In this document: positions 1-13,249 of the stretch, one piece after another | How positions within the stretch are numbered: position 1 is the first letter of the stretch | Layout: each line of letters starts with the position of its first letter | Assembly (NCBI RefSeq): GCF_029227915.1 | Contig: NC_079888.1 | Span: 12,383,001-12,447,000 of the forward strand | DNA from: Hydractinia symbiolongicarpus | Lineage: Eukaryota > Cnidaria > Hydrozoa > Anthoathecata > Hydractiniidae | Direction of reading: 5' to 3' | DNA: 64,000 nt | Position numbers and translations under genes: made by a program | Notes under the pieces: model-generated | The model's input: the letters and a program-made list of their open reading frames with translations, nothing else | Told to the model about the DNA's origin: nothing | Database searches by the model: none

Positions 1-1500
1 GTGAAAGGATTGTAATTTTGGGAAGCTATGGTAAAGAACCACTTATTATAATAGAGCACAACGTTTTTTTCATGTCCAGTGATAAAAATAATTATTTTTG
101 ATTTTCGCCACACATTTTTGCTCTATAGTTGGCGGATATTTCTTAACGTTTCAAGCGAATGTTTGTTTGATTTATTTAAAAGGCTTTACAATAAGCGATT
201 TTACTAACAATTCTAATTTTCACAGCAATTAACAGAGTATAAGCTAAATCGCGTTCACTTAAAATCATCCTCTTCCCCAGAGTCTATTGCCCCTGAGCCG
301 TTATTCCGAGTGTCCAACAATGACCCTGGAACAGGCTGGTCACGTGATACAAAAATGCCAAGATGTACTGGACATTTTTTAAAATTCAAAGATAATGAAA
401 TACAAATTTTACGCTGGCCAAAGCAAAATTGTCAGAATCTTACTATTTTACTATTTGGCGAAGAAGAGCTGGGTACTCCAGTTGCGTTGCACACAAATTT
501 TCCAAATTTATGGAAACATGCAATTTCAAGTATATATACCTAGTAAACGACCCTATTAGTAGTAAAACATTTAATCTTTCACAATGAAATATCTACACAA
601 ATCAACTGCAGTGAAAATGGATCACTACAGTTAAATATTACTGTCAAACTCTTATAAAATTTAAAATGTAATAAAGCCTCTTCCAATAATCATATATGTG
701 AAAATAGGCTGGTGGAGCATAATCAATTGGTGACCTAAAATATAATAATAGGACCTTTTGATGGTAAATTTTCTCAGTATGATACGTTGACCTTAATTAA
801 CTGGTTAGAAAACCTTACTTGCTTGTTTTTATCTGGTCTAGATTTAAACTTTAATTACAGTTTGTCGACCTCATTTAAATTGCTCAAATTCTGAAACCAT
901 TCTATATATCTATCCTTAAGTATATATGTAAGTAGGAATAGAATTTCTGAGAGCTTTTTTCATCTAAAAGGCAATACTAAAAAAAGCCCAACACAGTTCA
1001 ACTTTTAGTGCTACACTTAATGTGCATTCCATGGATCTGGATAGTATATCAAATAAGCTTATTATATTTACCAAGCAACTTATATAGACGAGTTCCAATG
1101 TTTGTGTTTTCACGAGATTCTTGCGCATGCGCGGAAGAAATCTTAAAAATTAACAGGCAAATAAAATGCAGACCTTAAGTGAATAAAGTCAATTTATTGT
1201 TTAAAACTTTTGTACTGTGGCTACTAGCATCTTTTTACTGATATGTGTTTTAAATTTAAACTACATGTAAGATTTATTTTAATTTCACGACATACTGCCT
1301 GCATTATTTTGGTTGTCGATTTGCGTAAGAAGTTTAAGGGTTATAAACAACACCCGTCATGATAAAAGTCATCTGCATGTTTTTCTAGCCAACAAAAAGT
1401 TTCTTAGAAAAGTGACAGATAATTTAGCTTATTTGCCTACCTTCTTGTCAATTATGCGAGAAAAAAGTGCGAAAAAACAGTAAGAAACTTTAATGTGCGC
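1..1500. other. Intergenic, AT-rich, no gene seen
   Basis: No coding segment could be supported on either strand. Around 262-335 there is a degenerate pair of segments (CTCTTCCCCAGAG on the left, ACCCTGGAACAGG on the right) resembling the dispersed CTCGTTCCCAGGG short repeat seen better at 18130 and 10440. The 77-codon frame over 310-543 starts inside this repeat and has no recognisable motif, so I treat it as chance. Confidence 0.5.
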
Positions 1501-4500
1501 GTTGTAACAACATGACTTATTGGAATTATTCAAAAGTGGTTTTGTCGGAACAGCTGTTTTGGACAAAAAAGTGTATAACTTATACATGCTCGAAGTGTAC
1601 TATTTCTGTATTTCCCTTCTATAATGCTCATGTCACGAGTATGTCAGTTGTTTCAGAAGACTCCTTCACAACAGATGTCATAAACAGATTGAACCAGCAC
1701 CGAAACCATTTTTCTGTAGCACATCTTAACACTCAGAGTATAACATCAACCTTTCCACAATTTGAAGCAATGTTGAGAAGTCACGAATTTGACGTGATTA
1801 CACTTTTTGATACTTGGCTGAAAGAAAAGAAGATCACCTTCTTAAATATGCGTAAATCCCAAATTTTGTGATAAACGAAAAGGTGGCGGCGTTGGTTTCT
1901 TCATTAAAAACGTCAATCAAGTTCAAGGAGAGGAAAGACATTCATGAACTTGACAAAACAATAGAGCATCAGTGGAATAAAATTTCTGGTAAATGCAAAA
2001 AATTTATTAACTCTTTTTGGTACAGTGTATCAGCCAAGTAGTAAACCTGCCGATAAACTATCATGGGTAGAAAAAATTGATAACTTGTTGTCTCAGATCG
2101 TTCCTATGTTCAATTATCATTACAGCTGACTTCAATATAGATTTAAATAAATCGAAAGCCGTCTTTATGAGGACATTCTTAAACCGTATAACATGTCACA
2201 ATAAGTTTCTAAGTCAACAAGAAAGGATGTTGCTATGATTGATCACATCATTTCTGACCAGTCATTAAAAATCATTTATGAGGATATTGTTTACTCTGGT
2301 GAAATTTGTGATGATGTCATCGCTGACAGAATGACGTCATTCATTTTTTTCCCAATGATGTTTCAATGATTTAGTCAACATGTGTACTAATTTTAAATAC
2401 AATGCCATGTTTCCTTCATTGTTTTTGGACGGAAACGTCTATGGAAGAAAGTACATGGGGCTACAAACAACGTACAGTGGAATCTGCTAAAAGCTATTCG
2501 TAACAAGCTTAAAAAGAAGATAAGCTTAACAAAATTAATTTTTCTGAGAAAACAACTTAAAAATAAAACACAAAAGATGTGTGGAAAGTCATTAACAAAA
2601 TCCTCCACCCAAATCCGTAAAATGTCAATGTAGATCCTGATGCCGTTAATGAATTCCAACAAGAACAACCGGAAAAAACGAACAACCTCAACATCAACAG
2701 ATACACAGTTTTACTGATAAAGCTCACTCAATTAAAACACGCTACTTTCGAAGATGTTATAAATGCAATTAGATCGTTACGATTTGACTGTTCAACGTGA
2801 TTTGATTATATTCCTGCAAGGTATATAAAATATGTTGCTGACTATATTGCTTTGTCGTTAACACATATTATTAACTGCTGTATTAATAATTCCACCTTTC
2901 CATAGCAATGGTAAATTAGTCGTCTTTACCCGGTCCCTAAAGTAACAAATCCTTCTAATCTAAATGACTACCGTCCAATAAGTGTCCTACCAGTTCTGTC
3001 CAAACTATTCAAGAAAATTATATTAATGCAAATCATGACCTTTATCAAAAAAAGCTCAGTCTACTGTTTGACACAATCTCGATATAGAAAAGGACACTCT
3101 ATGACTACCATTTTGTTAAAACTGAAAGATGTTAATTTACATCCGATGAAGAAGGTTTCCATATTTCCAGACTTTTCTAAAGCATTTGACACCGTCGACT
3201 AACCTACCTTGATCGGTCATCTTCACCAATTAGGTTTCTCGAAACATTTCATTAGATTGATGATTGTCTCAGTAACATATACCAGTTTGTGCAGGTTGAC
3301 GATAAAGTATCGCAGAAATTGTTTGGAGTACCTTAAGGTAGCATACTCGGTCTTGTTTTTTCTAATCTGTATCTTGCTTTGTTAAGCAACAATTGGCCAA
3401 GTACTTACCTTCAATATGCCGACGATGCAACACTACAGCGACATGTTAAAGTAGACAAGTTGAAAGATGGCATATTATCAATGCAAGAGAAAATGGAACA
3501 TATTATATGATTGGTTCTTACGCTTCAATTACGTCTTAACGTCAGTAAAACGAAACTTTGCTGTTTTCAACGAATCAAATGTCGCGAAAGCATAATTTGT
3601 TCGATTATGATGTTACCTTATAAATGTATTGGTTGTGTTAATACCTTTAAAATACTTGGAGTACATTTTAGCGAACATTTGGCATGGAATTTACATGTGA
3701 ACGCAATTATTAAAAGTGGTTATGCTTTTACATCAATTTAAACGTGCAGGAGATTTTAATCTTCGAAAATCGCTAGCACAGAGCTTAATCTTGACAAAGA
3801 TATATTATTGTAATACCATCTTCAGTAATTTACCAAAGTACGTTTCTTTTGCCGCCGTCATTGCAGTGATCATGACGTGCTAACATTACAATGGCGTCCA
3901 GTGGAAGAAAGTATTATCTCTTTCTTTTTTAAAACTTACACACAGTTCAGCAAAGAAAGTTGGCTAAGTTACCCGACACTATCTTTTTTGCCTGTAACCA
4001 AACGATCAACAATTTTGAGGGCACTTTTGCCTACACTGCTGCCCTCCCCTTTAACGACCTTCCGTCCCAACTTTGGCAAGTGGAAAGAAATAAATAATAA
4101 TAAATTTAATAACTTAGTGAAATATTTTTTTGATAAGGCAACAACCAGATTTTCTGATTTTTATTTGTCTGTCTTATCTTAGCCTTTTCTCATTTGTCAG
4201 TTTTTTTTATCACCTAATTGCGTGACTATTAAGGACAGTACAATATGTTGATTTCAAACTGTTAGTTTTAAGATGTTTTTTTTTCTTGTTTATTTACTTT
4301 GTTTTATTTATTTGCATATATTTTTTTCTTTCGTGATACTTTAATTTGTTCCTTAATTTGCATTATCTAGACTACTAAGCCTGTTTTAGCTTTAATTATT
4401 TAATATTTATTTATCCTAATGCTGTCAATACATTTTCACAATTCAAAGCTTTCGTATGATTATTTGACTGCTTCCTTATGCTCTTTTTGCTCATGTTCAT

Positions 4501-4620
4501 GTTCAATTTGTTTTTATTATTGATTGAATTTATATTTACGTTTGCACATACATTCAGCATTAAGAACCATTGGAATTCATGGATACTTGAAATATACGTC
4601 TATTAATAATAATAATAATA
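1500..4620 (+). mobile_element. Decayed LINE (non-LTR retrotransposon), CR1/L2/jockey-like
   Basis: This is a broken non-LTR retrotransposon. An APE-type endonuclease start is readable near 1650-1845 (FSVAHLNTQSI then FDVITLFDTWLKE), its end near 2240-2340 (ISDQSLKII..D), and a reverse transcriptase from about 2920 (PVPKVTNPSNLNDYRPISVL), through TQSRYRKGHS near 3075, FSKAFDTVD near 3175-3200 and QYADDATLQRH near 3412-3440. The C-terminal part is the open segment 3877-4182. The frames are broken by many stops and frameshifts, so no functional protein is made. The 3' end is a short TAA repeat at about 4602-4619, as in LINEs with microsatellite-like tails. ORF1 is not recognisable. The assignment as LINE is firm; the clade is inferred. 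Confidence 0.85.
1650..4182 (+). pseudogene. Endonuclease-reverse transcriptase pseudogene of the LINE
   Basis: Remnant of the LINE polyprotein that would nick target DNA and reverse-transcribe the element RNA. The order is normal: endonuclease, RT fingers, palm with YADD, then the C-terminal domain. The FADFSKAFDTV-type motif survives as FSKAFDTVD followed directly by a stop codon, and the region between it and YADD shifts frame more than once. The last segment (codons at 3877-4182, starting LTLQWRPVEES) resembles the C-terminal region of CR1-like ORF2 and ends at a stop just before a T-rich 3' region. No start codon can be assigned. It is a fossil, and its codons are as AT-rich as the flanks. 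Confidence 0.8.
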
Positions 4621-4759
4621 GACCGCGCGAAAATTAAACAACTTGAAGTATAAAATTTGCTTGTGCCCTTGTTTTTCCAACAACAGCAGATGGAAAACAA
4701 CGTCATCATACGTATACTGCAATGACGTCATTAAAATTTCTGAATAAATATTAATAATA

Positions 4760-5340
4760 CTGGTCGATAAGGCCCGTGGAAAAATCCACTTAGGCAGAAG
4801 GACAATGGAAAAATAGGTTGTTTTAGATTTTTTGCTGACGTCAGCAGTGCAATTACAAAATTTTTTGGCGCAATTTAGTTTATTCGTTGCCTGTACTGTG
4901 CAGAGGTTTAAACGCTGACCAAGAAAATGTATATGATCGTGTCTTTTTGATAAGCGGTTAATGAGATATAACGGTTTTAAAATTTTGCTGACGTCAACAA
5001 TGGCCAGTCAAACCCCCTAAAATTTTTTTTTAAAAATTTGTATACCTGCTGCCTTCATTGTTTAGGTCTTGAAATGCTGATCAAGAAAATGTATAGTATC
5101 GCATATTTTTGACAAACGGTTGCAGAGATATTAGGGTTTAAAGGTTTTTTGGTGACGTCATCAACCCGTCCATTCCAAAACGGATTTGGTGACCCAGGTT
5201 TGGGAAACTTACCCAAAGTGGTCCCAGGTTACCTACGCATGAGATGACGTCAGTTATTTCCACTCGTTTCCAAGTTATTTTGCCTTAATTTTAAAAGTGC
5301 AATGCAATGGCTTCACTAATCTTATTATACTTTCTTTATC
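4760..5340 (-). mobile_element. Helitron-like non-autonomous element, decayed
   Basis: Read on the - strand, the element ends with a hairpin (CCGTGGA/TCCACGG around 4774-4790) about 9 nt before a degenerate CTRR end (CCAG at 4763-4760, normally CTAG). The body closely matches the + strand copy at 61787-62503: repeated GCTGACGTCAGC-like blocks, a CTTGATCAGCGTTT-type segment and GGTTTGGGAAACTTACCC on the opposite strand. The 5' TCTCTAT start is not recognisable; similarity fades near 5335. No coding capacity is seen. Confidence 0.65.
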
Positions 5341-8300
5341 GTTTTATCAACCTACATACATGGCATTTTATTAGCTCTGACCTGAAAGGTAGGCACCTGA
5401 ACGGTAGGTTCTTTATCAAGGAAAATTTTTAGCGTAATAAAAGTTTTGCAACTTAACGGGCGTTGTTAGAAGCCGCCAATAAACTTGCCGCCAGGAATTT
5501 GAAAGTGTGCTATTGGCTCCGCAATCCATATATTCTTGGTGCGTTTTTCTTCTTAGTGTTTCTTCGCATTTTTTACATGCGCATCTAAAGAAAGTCGTTT
5601 TACAGGATAGTTGTTCACATTTTCTTAAAGTATCATCTGTTTAAATGTCTTCAGACACAATGTTTTTTTCTTTATTTTCTTGATATTTTTGGTATTTATG
5701 TAGCTATTCTTAACTCCTCTTTTCAATATTTTTGTATATACAAGAATGGACAAATAGTAGCAAAAGCACAATTACAATTGATCTATTTGGTGAGTGTGAG
5801 AGAAGAGGGCGCCGCACTTCTCCCAAAATTGTGAACGAATAAATAAACCAGTTCATTTGGTTATGATGACAGAAAATATATTACCAAGGCGATAAACTGT
5901 TTTTTATCAAAAATAATGCGTTGTTACTGCACCAAGATGAAACTTTGAACAAGGATCTCTAACAGAAGTGAGCGAATTAGATTTTTTGTAAGTCACAAAA
6001 AACGTTTTAAATAATTTAGTGAAATAAACATAAACAGTTAAAACCGGATAAAGAAAATAAATTTTTTTGAAAATGTAGCTAGTATGACAAGAAACAAGCC
6101 ATGAATGTTTAAGCTTAGTCGAATTCACAAATTTAAATGCGCGCAAAAGTCGTTTTAACGTTTTTATTTTTAAAATTTACGAGTAGTTAAGAGGAGAGGT
6201 GTGACGCCGACAATTAAACCGTCAGGTCCAATTCTTAACAGTTGGCATGCCTCTCAGGTCCTGGGTTCATTGTCTCGAAAGTGCGTATAGTTTGAATGCG
6301 ATTTTCTTGCAAGAGCTACGCCTGGAGTATTTAGATCTTTGGCCAATTAATGCTGACTGTGCATTTTAAAGACAAGTGAAAAAAAGCGGTTTGCCTATTT
6401 GTTTTCGTACAAGATTGATTCAAGAGACAAAAAAAATGACGGTGGCTAATTGACGAACATGTGTTAAAAATGTTTTCCTTACTCTGATCTATCGTGGTTT
6501 ATGTCAACAACGTGTGCACACTGGAAGCTGTTTGCAATTACTTTCTTCATTTACATAAGTATGAATAACTTAATTTCGTAATCCGCTATGAATACCTCCT
6601 TGTGGATTATGATAAGAGCTTCCAAATTCTTTTATTCATTTCTTCTAATCTCTTCATAAGATTAAACGTTTTAATCTATCGTTTTCTTATGTTCGTTAAT
6701 GTGAACGCTTTTTGTTGAACAGTATGAGCACATGATGCAGTATGATCGATAGACATGTTTCTGTACGAAGAAAATATGCAATTGGTAAGTTATCTGTTTT
6801 GCTCGCTGATTTGTTATTATATGATTGGTCCGTGATAGAATGGTTGTGTAGATATTTTTTTTGCAACAACCTCTAAAATGAACACTAAGAAAAACTATAA
6901 AACCAATCAGGCATGAAGTTTGGTTGAGCGAGTTGACGTTTAAGAATATTATGACTTGCGCTAAAGGCATAAGCGAGATGAATAAAAACTGTTTTGTTTG
7001 TTTATACCTGTTTTTGTTTGTTTCTTTTTCATAAAAAGATCCTAAGTTGTAAGAACAGCGGGGCAAGATTTTGCTAAAAATTAAGAACACATTAGGAACC
7101 TACTTAGCTTGAACTTCCATTTTTTACAATCAAGCATCGTCTGTAAATCAGACTGTTTTTCAAATAAAACACAAAGTTTAGATTATACGTGTATCTCATC
7201 CATCCATGTCCTTTCCAGAGTACTGTAAAGATGTGCTAGTTAAAAAATGAGCACTTCTAGCTAAAGTTTAGACGTTCTTATCTCGTCTTTGTATTTTGTA
7301 CTAAACATTAAACGTGTCTTTTTTTTGTTTGTTATAACCAAACTACAATTTGCAAAAACCTTGGGCAGTAGTAAATTCTTTTTTTTTTTTGCAAATCCTA
7401 GGTATGTCCCGATAAGGTATTTTGAAATAAGAACATGGTGAACAATGTAAAAAGATTATTTGATTTTTGATCAATGCTTCTGGACACAACATCATTTACC
7501 TAGAGTTAGAACTGGTTGTAAAATGTTGACTTAAATTTTTGATAGAAGGTTATCATACTTCCGATAGTGAGATGAGCTGGCTTTTTCCTTTCACCGGATC
7601 GAGCACAATTGGTGATTCGGACCATTGCGGCTATTTATTAAATGTTGAAAGCTATAATTCAGTTGGAAGAGAGCGCAAATCCCAGAGCGCTGGTTGAAGT
7701 TTCGTTTGACCGATGTGTTTATTTCCACAAATGAAATCACCTTCACTATTCAAAATTGTTTATATTGTACCGTAAAAAAATCGCATAAATAAAATTTTTC
7801 AAGAAAGACATGTGTTGTACAGAAGTACGGCTTTTTATTACAACAATTGTAATTAAAAATTCTTTAATTGGATTTCGTTCTGAATGAGTTTCATACTTGT
7901 CTTTAAGTGACAACCGGTATAAGAAATAAAAATCTCAAAGTTAAAGCAAAACAAACAACAACAAGCAAAGAAAACGAATCGAACAAATCGAACACAAAAG
8001 CTTGGTTATCCAGTGCTTTCTCGTTTTCTGCCCAGAAATACTCGAAAAGCATGATTAAGTTAGACATGTTTTTACTTGACTTGACTTGGATTATTCCGAC
8101 GCTTTAGCAACACACCAAAGTTTATTAAAGTAACAACAAGGCGACTAATAAACAGATATTAAATGCTCATTCGTTGAATATTAATTAACCAGATATTGTA
8201 CTTCGACGACTTATGCATAAACAAGTTTCATGTTAAACACAACAAATTTAACAATCAATTCTTTTTTCCCGCCAAAAATTATTCGACAGATTAATTTGCT
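5341..8300. other. Intergenic, no gene seen
   Basis: Only short frames lie here and none shows a recognisable motif, a signal peptide or splice-supported continuity. A short segment at about 6225-6290 (AGTTGGCATGCC followed by GGGTTCATT) faintly resembles tRNA A and B boxes, but the spacing and flanks do not allow a tRNA or SINE call. Confidence 0.4.
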
Positions 8301-8331
8301 TATGCGTGGATAATAATAACCCTGTAATAAC

Positions 8332-8444
8332 TGTTTATGAGGTCAATACCGGAGAATATTGACCGACGTCAAAGTATTGCCCGAGCTTGTGAGGGCAATA
8401 CGTGACAGAGGTCAATATTCGAAGGTATTGCCCGAAATAAACAG
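8332..8444. repeat. Imperfect large palindrome with nested stem
   Basis: The outer arms (TGTTTATGAGGTCAATACC at the left, its near-complement ending ATAAACA at 8443) enclose a second perfect stem, GTATTGCCC/GGGCAATAC. The whole 113 bp could fold into one long cruciform. A related TTGCCCG-bearing inverted segment lies at 10189-10215, which suggests a dispersed foldback or MITE family. Confidence 0.6.
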
Positions 8445-8457
8445 CTATTATAAGTAG

Positions 8458-8592
8458 ATATACAATAGGTAAACATAGGTTATTGAGATTTATTAACCCG
8501 AGGTGATTTATATTCAACGACGCGCAGCGGAGTTGAATATAATATCACCGAGGGTTAATAAATCCAATAACCTATGTTTACCTATTGTATAT
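8458..8592. repeat. Large near-perfect palindrome (foldback element)
   Basis: The left arm begins TATACAATAGGTAAACATAGG at about 8459 and is matched by the complementary arm ending near 8592. The arms run about 60 bp with few mismatches around a short GC-rich centre (about 8519-8531). It lies only 14 bp from the preceding palindrome, so the two form a paired-cruciform structure. No protein is encoded. Confidence 0.75.
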
Positions 8593-8661
8593 ATGTTTTA
8601 TTATATACCCAAAAGAGATTGTTATAATTAATATTACTTATTTTGTTTTGTGTTTGTTTTG

Positions 8662-9586
8662 TTGAATTTCCGCGCCCGAAGGCGTAGGAAATTCTTTAAA
8701 ACCGTCGTTTTTTCTTTCGGAGCATTTTTTGAGAAAAAATCGACCCTGGGATTTCACGTTGTTCCGTCACGGATGTAAACTTCGTACCCAAGCTCCTTAA
8801 CTACTGTTGACGCTTCAGGCCAAAATTGGTATTTGTTTTCGACAAAATTTGACACAGTTAACAAAAAAAGTATGCTGAACATAATGGTGACATAATAATT
8901 TTGATTTTTGCCACCTTAAATGTCATTTTAGGCCAAAATTGGTCCAAAAATTAAAACTACTTCATTTTCAACAAAAATTTACAAAGTTAACAAAAAAAGT
9001 ATGCTGAACATAATGGTGACATCAAAATTTTGATTTTTGTCACCTAAATGCTATTTTAGGCCAAAATTGGTCCAAAAATTAAAACCACTTCATTTTCGGC
9101 TAAATCTGGCACAGTTAACAAATAAAGTATGCTGAAAATGATGATGGTACAAAGTTTGGTTTTTGTCACCTAAATGTCAATTCAGGCCAACATTTATCCA
9201 AAAATTAAAACTGCTTTATTTTCGACAAAAATTGACACAGTTAATAAAAAAAGTATGCTGAAAATGATGGTCACATCAAAATTTTGATTTTTTGTCAACT
9301 AATGCCGTTTAAGACCATAAACGTTTCAATCGCAAGACTTTCAACCATGAATAATAGGCTGTATTTTTTGTTAGCAATTTCTTTTAAAATGTGAGTTTAT
9401 TATGACACGTTTCGTTTTGTTTGCGTTTGTTCTAAGATATAATGTCACTGATGGGCTTTATCTTCAGAGGTTCATGCACCAAACCCCTTCAAATGTTTAG
9501 CACAATAACACAACGAATTAGCAGGTTTTCATCAAATATTTTGGTAGCGCGCGGAAATTCTTAGAGCCCCCAGGGCTTCTTGTTTT
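8662..9586. mobile_element. Non-autonomous repeat with internal tandem units (copy A)
   Basis: This segment is repeated at 53002-53988. Both copies begin TTGAATTTCC..GAAGGCGTAGG and end with GCGGAAATTCTTAGAG followed by a small hairpin of AGCCC/GGGCT type and CTTCTTGTTTT. Near each end lies GAATTTCC(G) in opposite orientation, giving subterminal inverted repeats. The interior holds four imperfect units of about 113-128 bp, each beginning AGGCCAAAATTGG (8817, 8930, 9059, 9184). Subterminal inverted repeats, an internal minisatellite and a 3' hairpin recall Helentron-type INE elements, but that family assignment is inference. Confidence 0.65.
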
Positions 9587-9899
9587 CGTTTCATTTTATA
9601 GTGTAGATCGAAACATTTTTTTGTGAAATCGATGTTTTTGTAAAAAGAATTTTCTCGACAAAAAAGTTCCCGCCATTTCACGTGTTTGGAAATCGACCAA
9701 TCAGAAAACGGACCACTAAGAAACAACCAATCACAGTTAGTTACGATAAAAATTAATGAGGCGGAAAGGATAAAATCAAAACATGCGTTTACGAATGTTT
9801 TGTCAAAACTATTGTTACGTCACAAGCATTGAATAATACGGGTGGAATACGATTATTTATTCAATGGCTGTTTTTGCTTACGGGTATATAATAATATGG

Positions 9900-12800
9900 A
9901 TTATTATCCGGGTACTGCATTTTACGACAAAAAATATAACATTTTAAGCAGGATGTAGAAACCATGTCTTTATAGAAACTATTCCCATATGGAACGTACA
10001 TTCGAACTAAAAATATATTTTTTTTAAATCGAATATCGTGTAAACATTACAGGTTTTGATTGTAGCTACATCATAGAATTCTTTAAAAGATAAAAGTAAG
10101 GTTCACTTCTGTTTCGCGTTTTGTTTACTTTTCTCTTTGTTTATTTACATTTAATACTACCATATTTAAACTTTAAACACGGTTGCTATGGTAGCGGGCA
10201 ATACCGTGGAACATTGCCCGCTGTGACGTAAGTTCCAACCAATCACATTGCGCGATTTTCAGAAATATTGATGCCGCCCTTTTACCCGGGTAGTAACAAG
10301 ATTTATCCAGTCGAGGTAAATAATATTTCATGTGGTGTGTTCGAGAGAAATATTGTCTTGATATTTTAAGAAAGGCCATGCAATATGTGTTTTATTATGT
10401 ATGCTCCAACAGCCTCTTAAGAAAGAAGACAATAACCAACCTCGTTCCCGGGCCAATTCTTCGCTTTTTGATATCCGAGATGGCAGAAAAAAATGACCCT
10501 GGGCCAGGCTTGTCCGTTCTGTATATGATTGGTTTCTCAAATTCCATTAACGATTTGTGCTGATTTTTAATTTATAGAAATTTTTGTCGATTTGTTAGTT
10601 TGCCGAGATCACCATATTACTATAATTTATGCAAAACAATTTTGATATGATCCTAGCCAAAAAAATAATCAGCTCAGCAACGTACATAAATGATCAAAAG
10701 TTAGCTAGCTAGCAAAGGTAGCTCCAACTTTTTATGCTCACCTCGTGGCTATAAAAAAGTCTTATGGTTTTGAGGTAACTAAAGCTAGGGACCAAATTAA
10801 AAAGGTACTTTCGTTTTATTTTTCTAATTATTCTGCACCTTCATACCGTTGAAAGCCTACCTGAAACATAGTACTTTATTATTATCACTACCCGTAATTT
10901 TATTGATGAAAGCATAGCTTATAGCTAGCTAGAAACAAGTAACTGAATTCTCAGATGTGTGATGTTACTACTTTTACTAAATGAGGCTAGGCAGACATTT
11001 GAGTGTATTGATAACTTGACATAAATAGCAGTTCATGGGTATTGATAAATAGTTTTAAAAATGGCAGCGCATTGTGTCAAATATATTCAGCATGACAGCC
11101 TTTGTTTTTATTCCAATCAAAAGCATGACAGTCTGTGTTTTTATTCCAATTAAGGCTGGAAACATTTTGCGGTCACTCTCTTTTCGTAGAATGACAATTA
11201 TTGAGTATCTTTAACAGATTATCGTGAGTATCATATGTTTGATAAGCTGTGTGTTAAAGTGTTCAGAGAGAAAAGCTGATATCCTTCGAAAAGTAATAGT
11301 CGCTATGAATGTAATGTTCCTTATAATGCCAGGCCCTATAAACATATTCATATTGTGTTGTGGAATATAAAAATGTATCAGGTTGAGTTTAATCAACAGT
11401 TAGCCTAAAAAATAATGGCAAACTCATTTAGTCAGAAATTTTCTTAGCGAATGCACAGGCTTTAAAAACATCATTTTGCTGTATAAATTGCATCCATTTT
11501 TTTTATTCGGTTAAAATCCATTATTTTCTTAGAAAAGTCTTTTCGTCCAGCCTTAAAAGGCCTAAATTCTGGAACTCGGAAGGTATAGCTAATACGAAAC
11601 TATTTCTATGCTTATTCCTTTACATCGTTCTAAAAGCACCCCATAACAACCTTCAAGTCAACAATCCTCATTGTACTTAAGTTTTGAATTTTTAATAGTG
11701 ATAAAATAGGCCTGGGGACGCTCTATTACGATGATATGACCACTATGGCTTTACTGATGAAAACCTTGACTTATGCATGAGAGAAATTATTTCATGAAAA
11801 TGGGAAGAACAAACTAAAATAGCGAAAATACATTTATTCTGTAGTCTACATATTCATGTGCGATGCTGGGTCTTAGCTAGTACATCTTATTGCAGACAGT
11901 TTTTGAACATACATGTAAACATACAATGACATTCAGGATTATTAACCTTTCCAGTTTATGAAAACATATTTTTTAAGCTTCTTGTGTCTGTTACATAATC
12001 AACATAGGATTCCTCTCCGATTGTACACATGTTTTGGGTGTAATTGGACCAGTATTGTTCACCTTAAAAGAAAAGTTTGAATCAATAAATTAATTTTCTC
12101 GTTTAGATATGGTCAATATGTATAAATCTTATGATACATGTAGCATAATGAACGAGAATTTCAGAAACCAACCAAATGGAAGAACAGAGTCATTTTTTCG
12201 CGCAGCCTCACTCCGATATTAAAAAAGCGGAAAATTGAATCGAGAACAAGGTTCGAAAATAAGAAGAGTTTATGTAAAATAAACAAACACTTTTCAAATC
12301 GATTTTTTTTTGCTTTTAGAAATAAAAAATGGGTTTGTAGAAGTTTACACAATTCCCGCCTTAATCATTTAAAATTATTTAATCCAATCAGATAAATCTG
12401 TCAAGTTTAAAACAAAATAAATCAATGCTTGAACGATCAATGATTGAATCATAAATTATTCGATTGGCGACTTTTCCTACGGCAATAGTTGCTTATTATC
12501 AAAATATGTATTTTAACAAATTTTTCATCATTTTCAGACAAAAAATGGCTCAAAGTTGTCAATAACCACGAATCGACCATTTATAGTTGTCATAACGTTT
12601 TCTTTATCTCTCAGCTAATGACTTGGTAACTAATTATTGTATTGTGCGTTCAAATATTTCATTTCTATCATACAATAAATATGCTAGCAACTGATCGTGA
12701 TCTTATTATTCTTAATTAAAAATAACGAAACGTTCAAACCTACTGTTTACGCTTTATATTTTAATACTTTGCTAATGTTTTATATTACATTTAATAACCC

Positions 12801-13080
12801 TTTTTTATTCCGTCTTCCGGCTCTTAAAATTGCTTTAACAAAAGTGAGATAATTAGCTGGAATACACTTGCAAGCAGTCCTAATTGCCGTGTTTATTTTT
12901 AAGGGGTTATAGCAAGGTCACACATTTGTACCAGTACTTGCTACGCTTAATTACGCAATAAGGCTTTAGCTCAATCTATACTGGTAAAAAGATGGACCAA
13001 ATTTTGGCTTAGTGCCTGTTATTTTGTACCAAACATATTTTTTTACCGATATTTTTTACCGCCCTTTCTTGATGGCTTTA
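9900..13080. other. Intergenic, scattered short repeats, no gene seen
   Basis: A TTGCCCG-type inverted segment lies at 10189-10215. A copy of the dispersed CTCGTTCCC repeat (arms CCTCGTTCCCGGG at 10440 and CCCTGGGCCAGG near 10498) is present at about 10440-10510. The open frames here, on both strands over 10173-10563, are shadows of these repeats. I see nothing recognisable between 10.6 and 13.0 kb. Confidence 0.4.
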
Positions 13081-13100
13081 TTTTGTGCCCACTAATTTTT

Positions 13101-13238
<138 letters not shown>

Positions 13239-13249
13239 ATTTGTAGTTT

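Noticed and set aside
6225-6310. tRNA gene
   Set aside because: Box-like words are present but no cloverleaf could be drawn.
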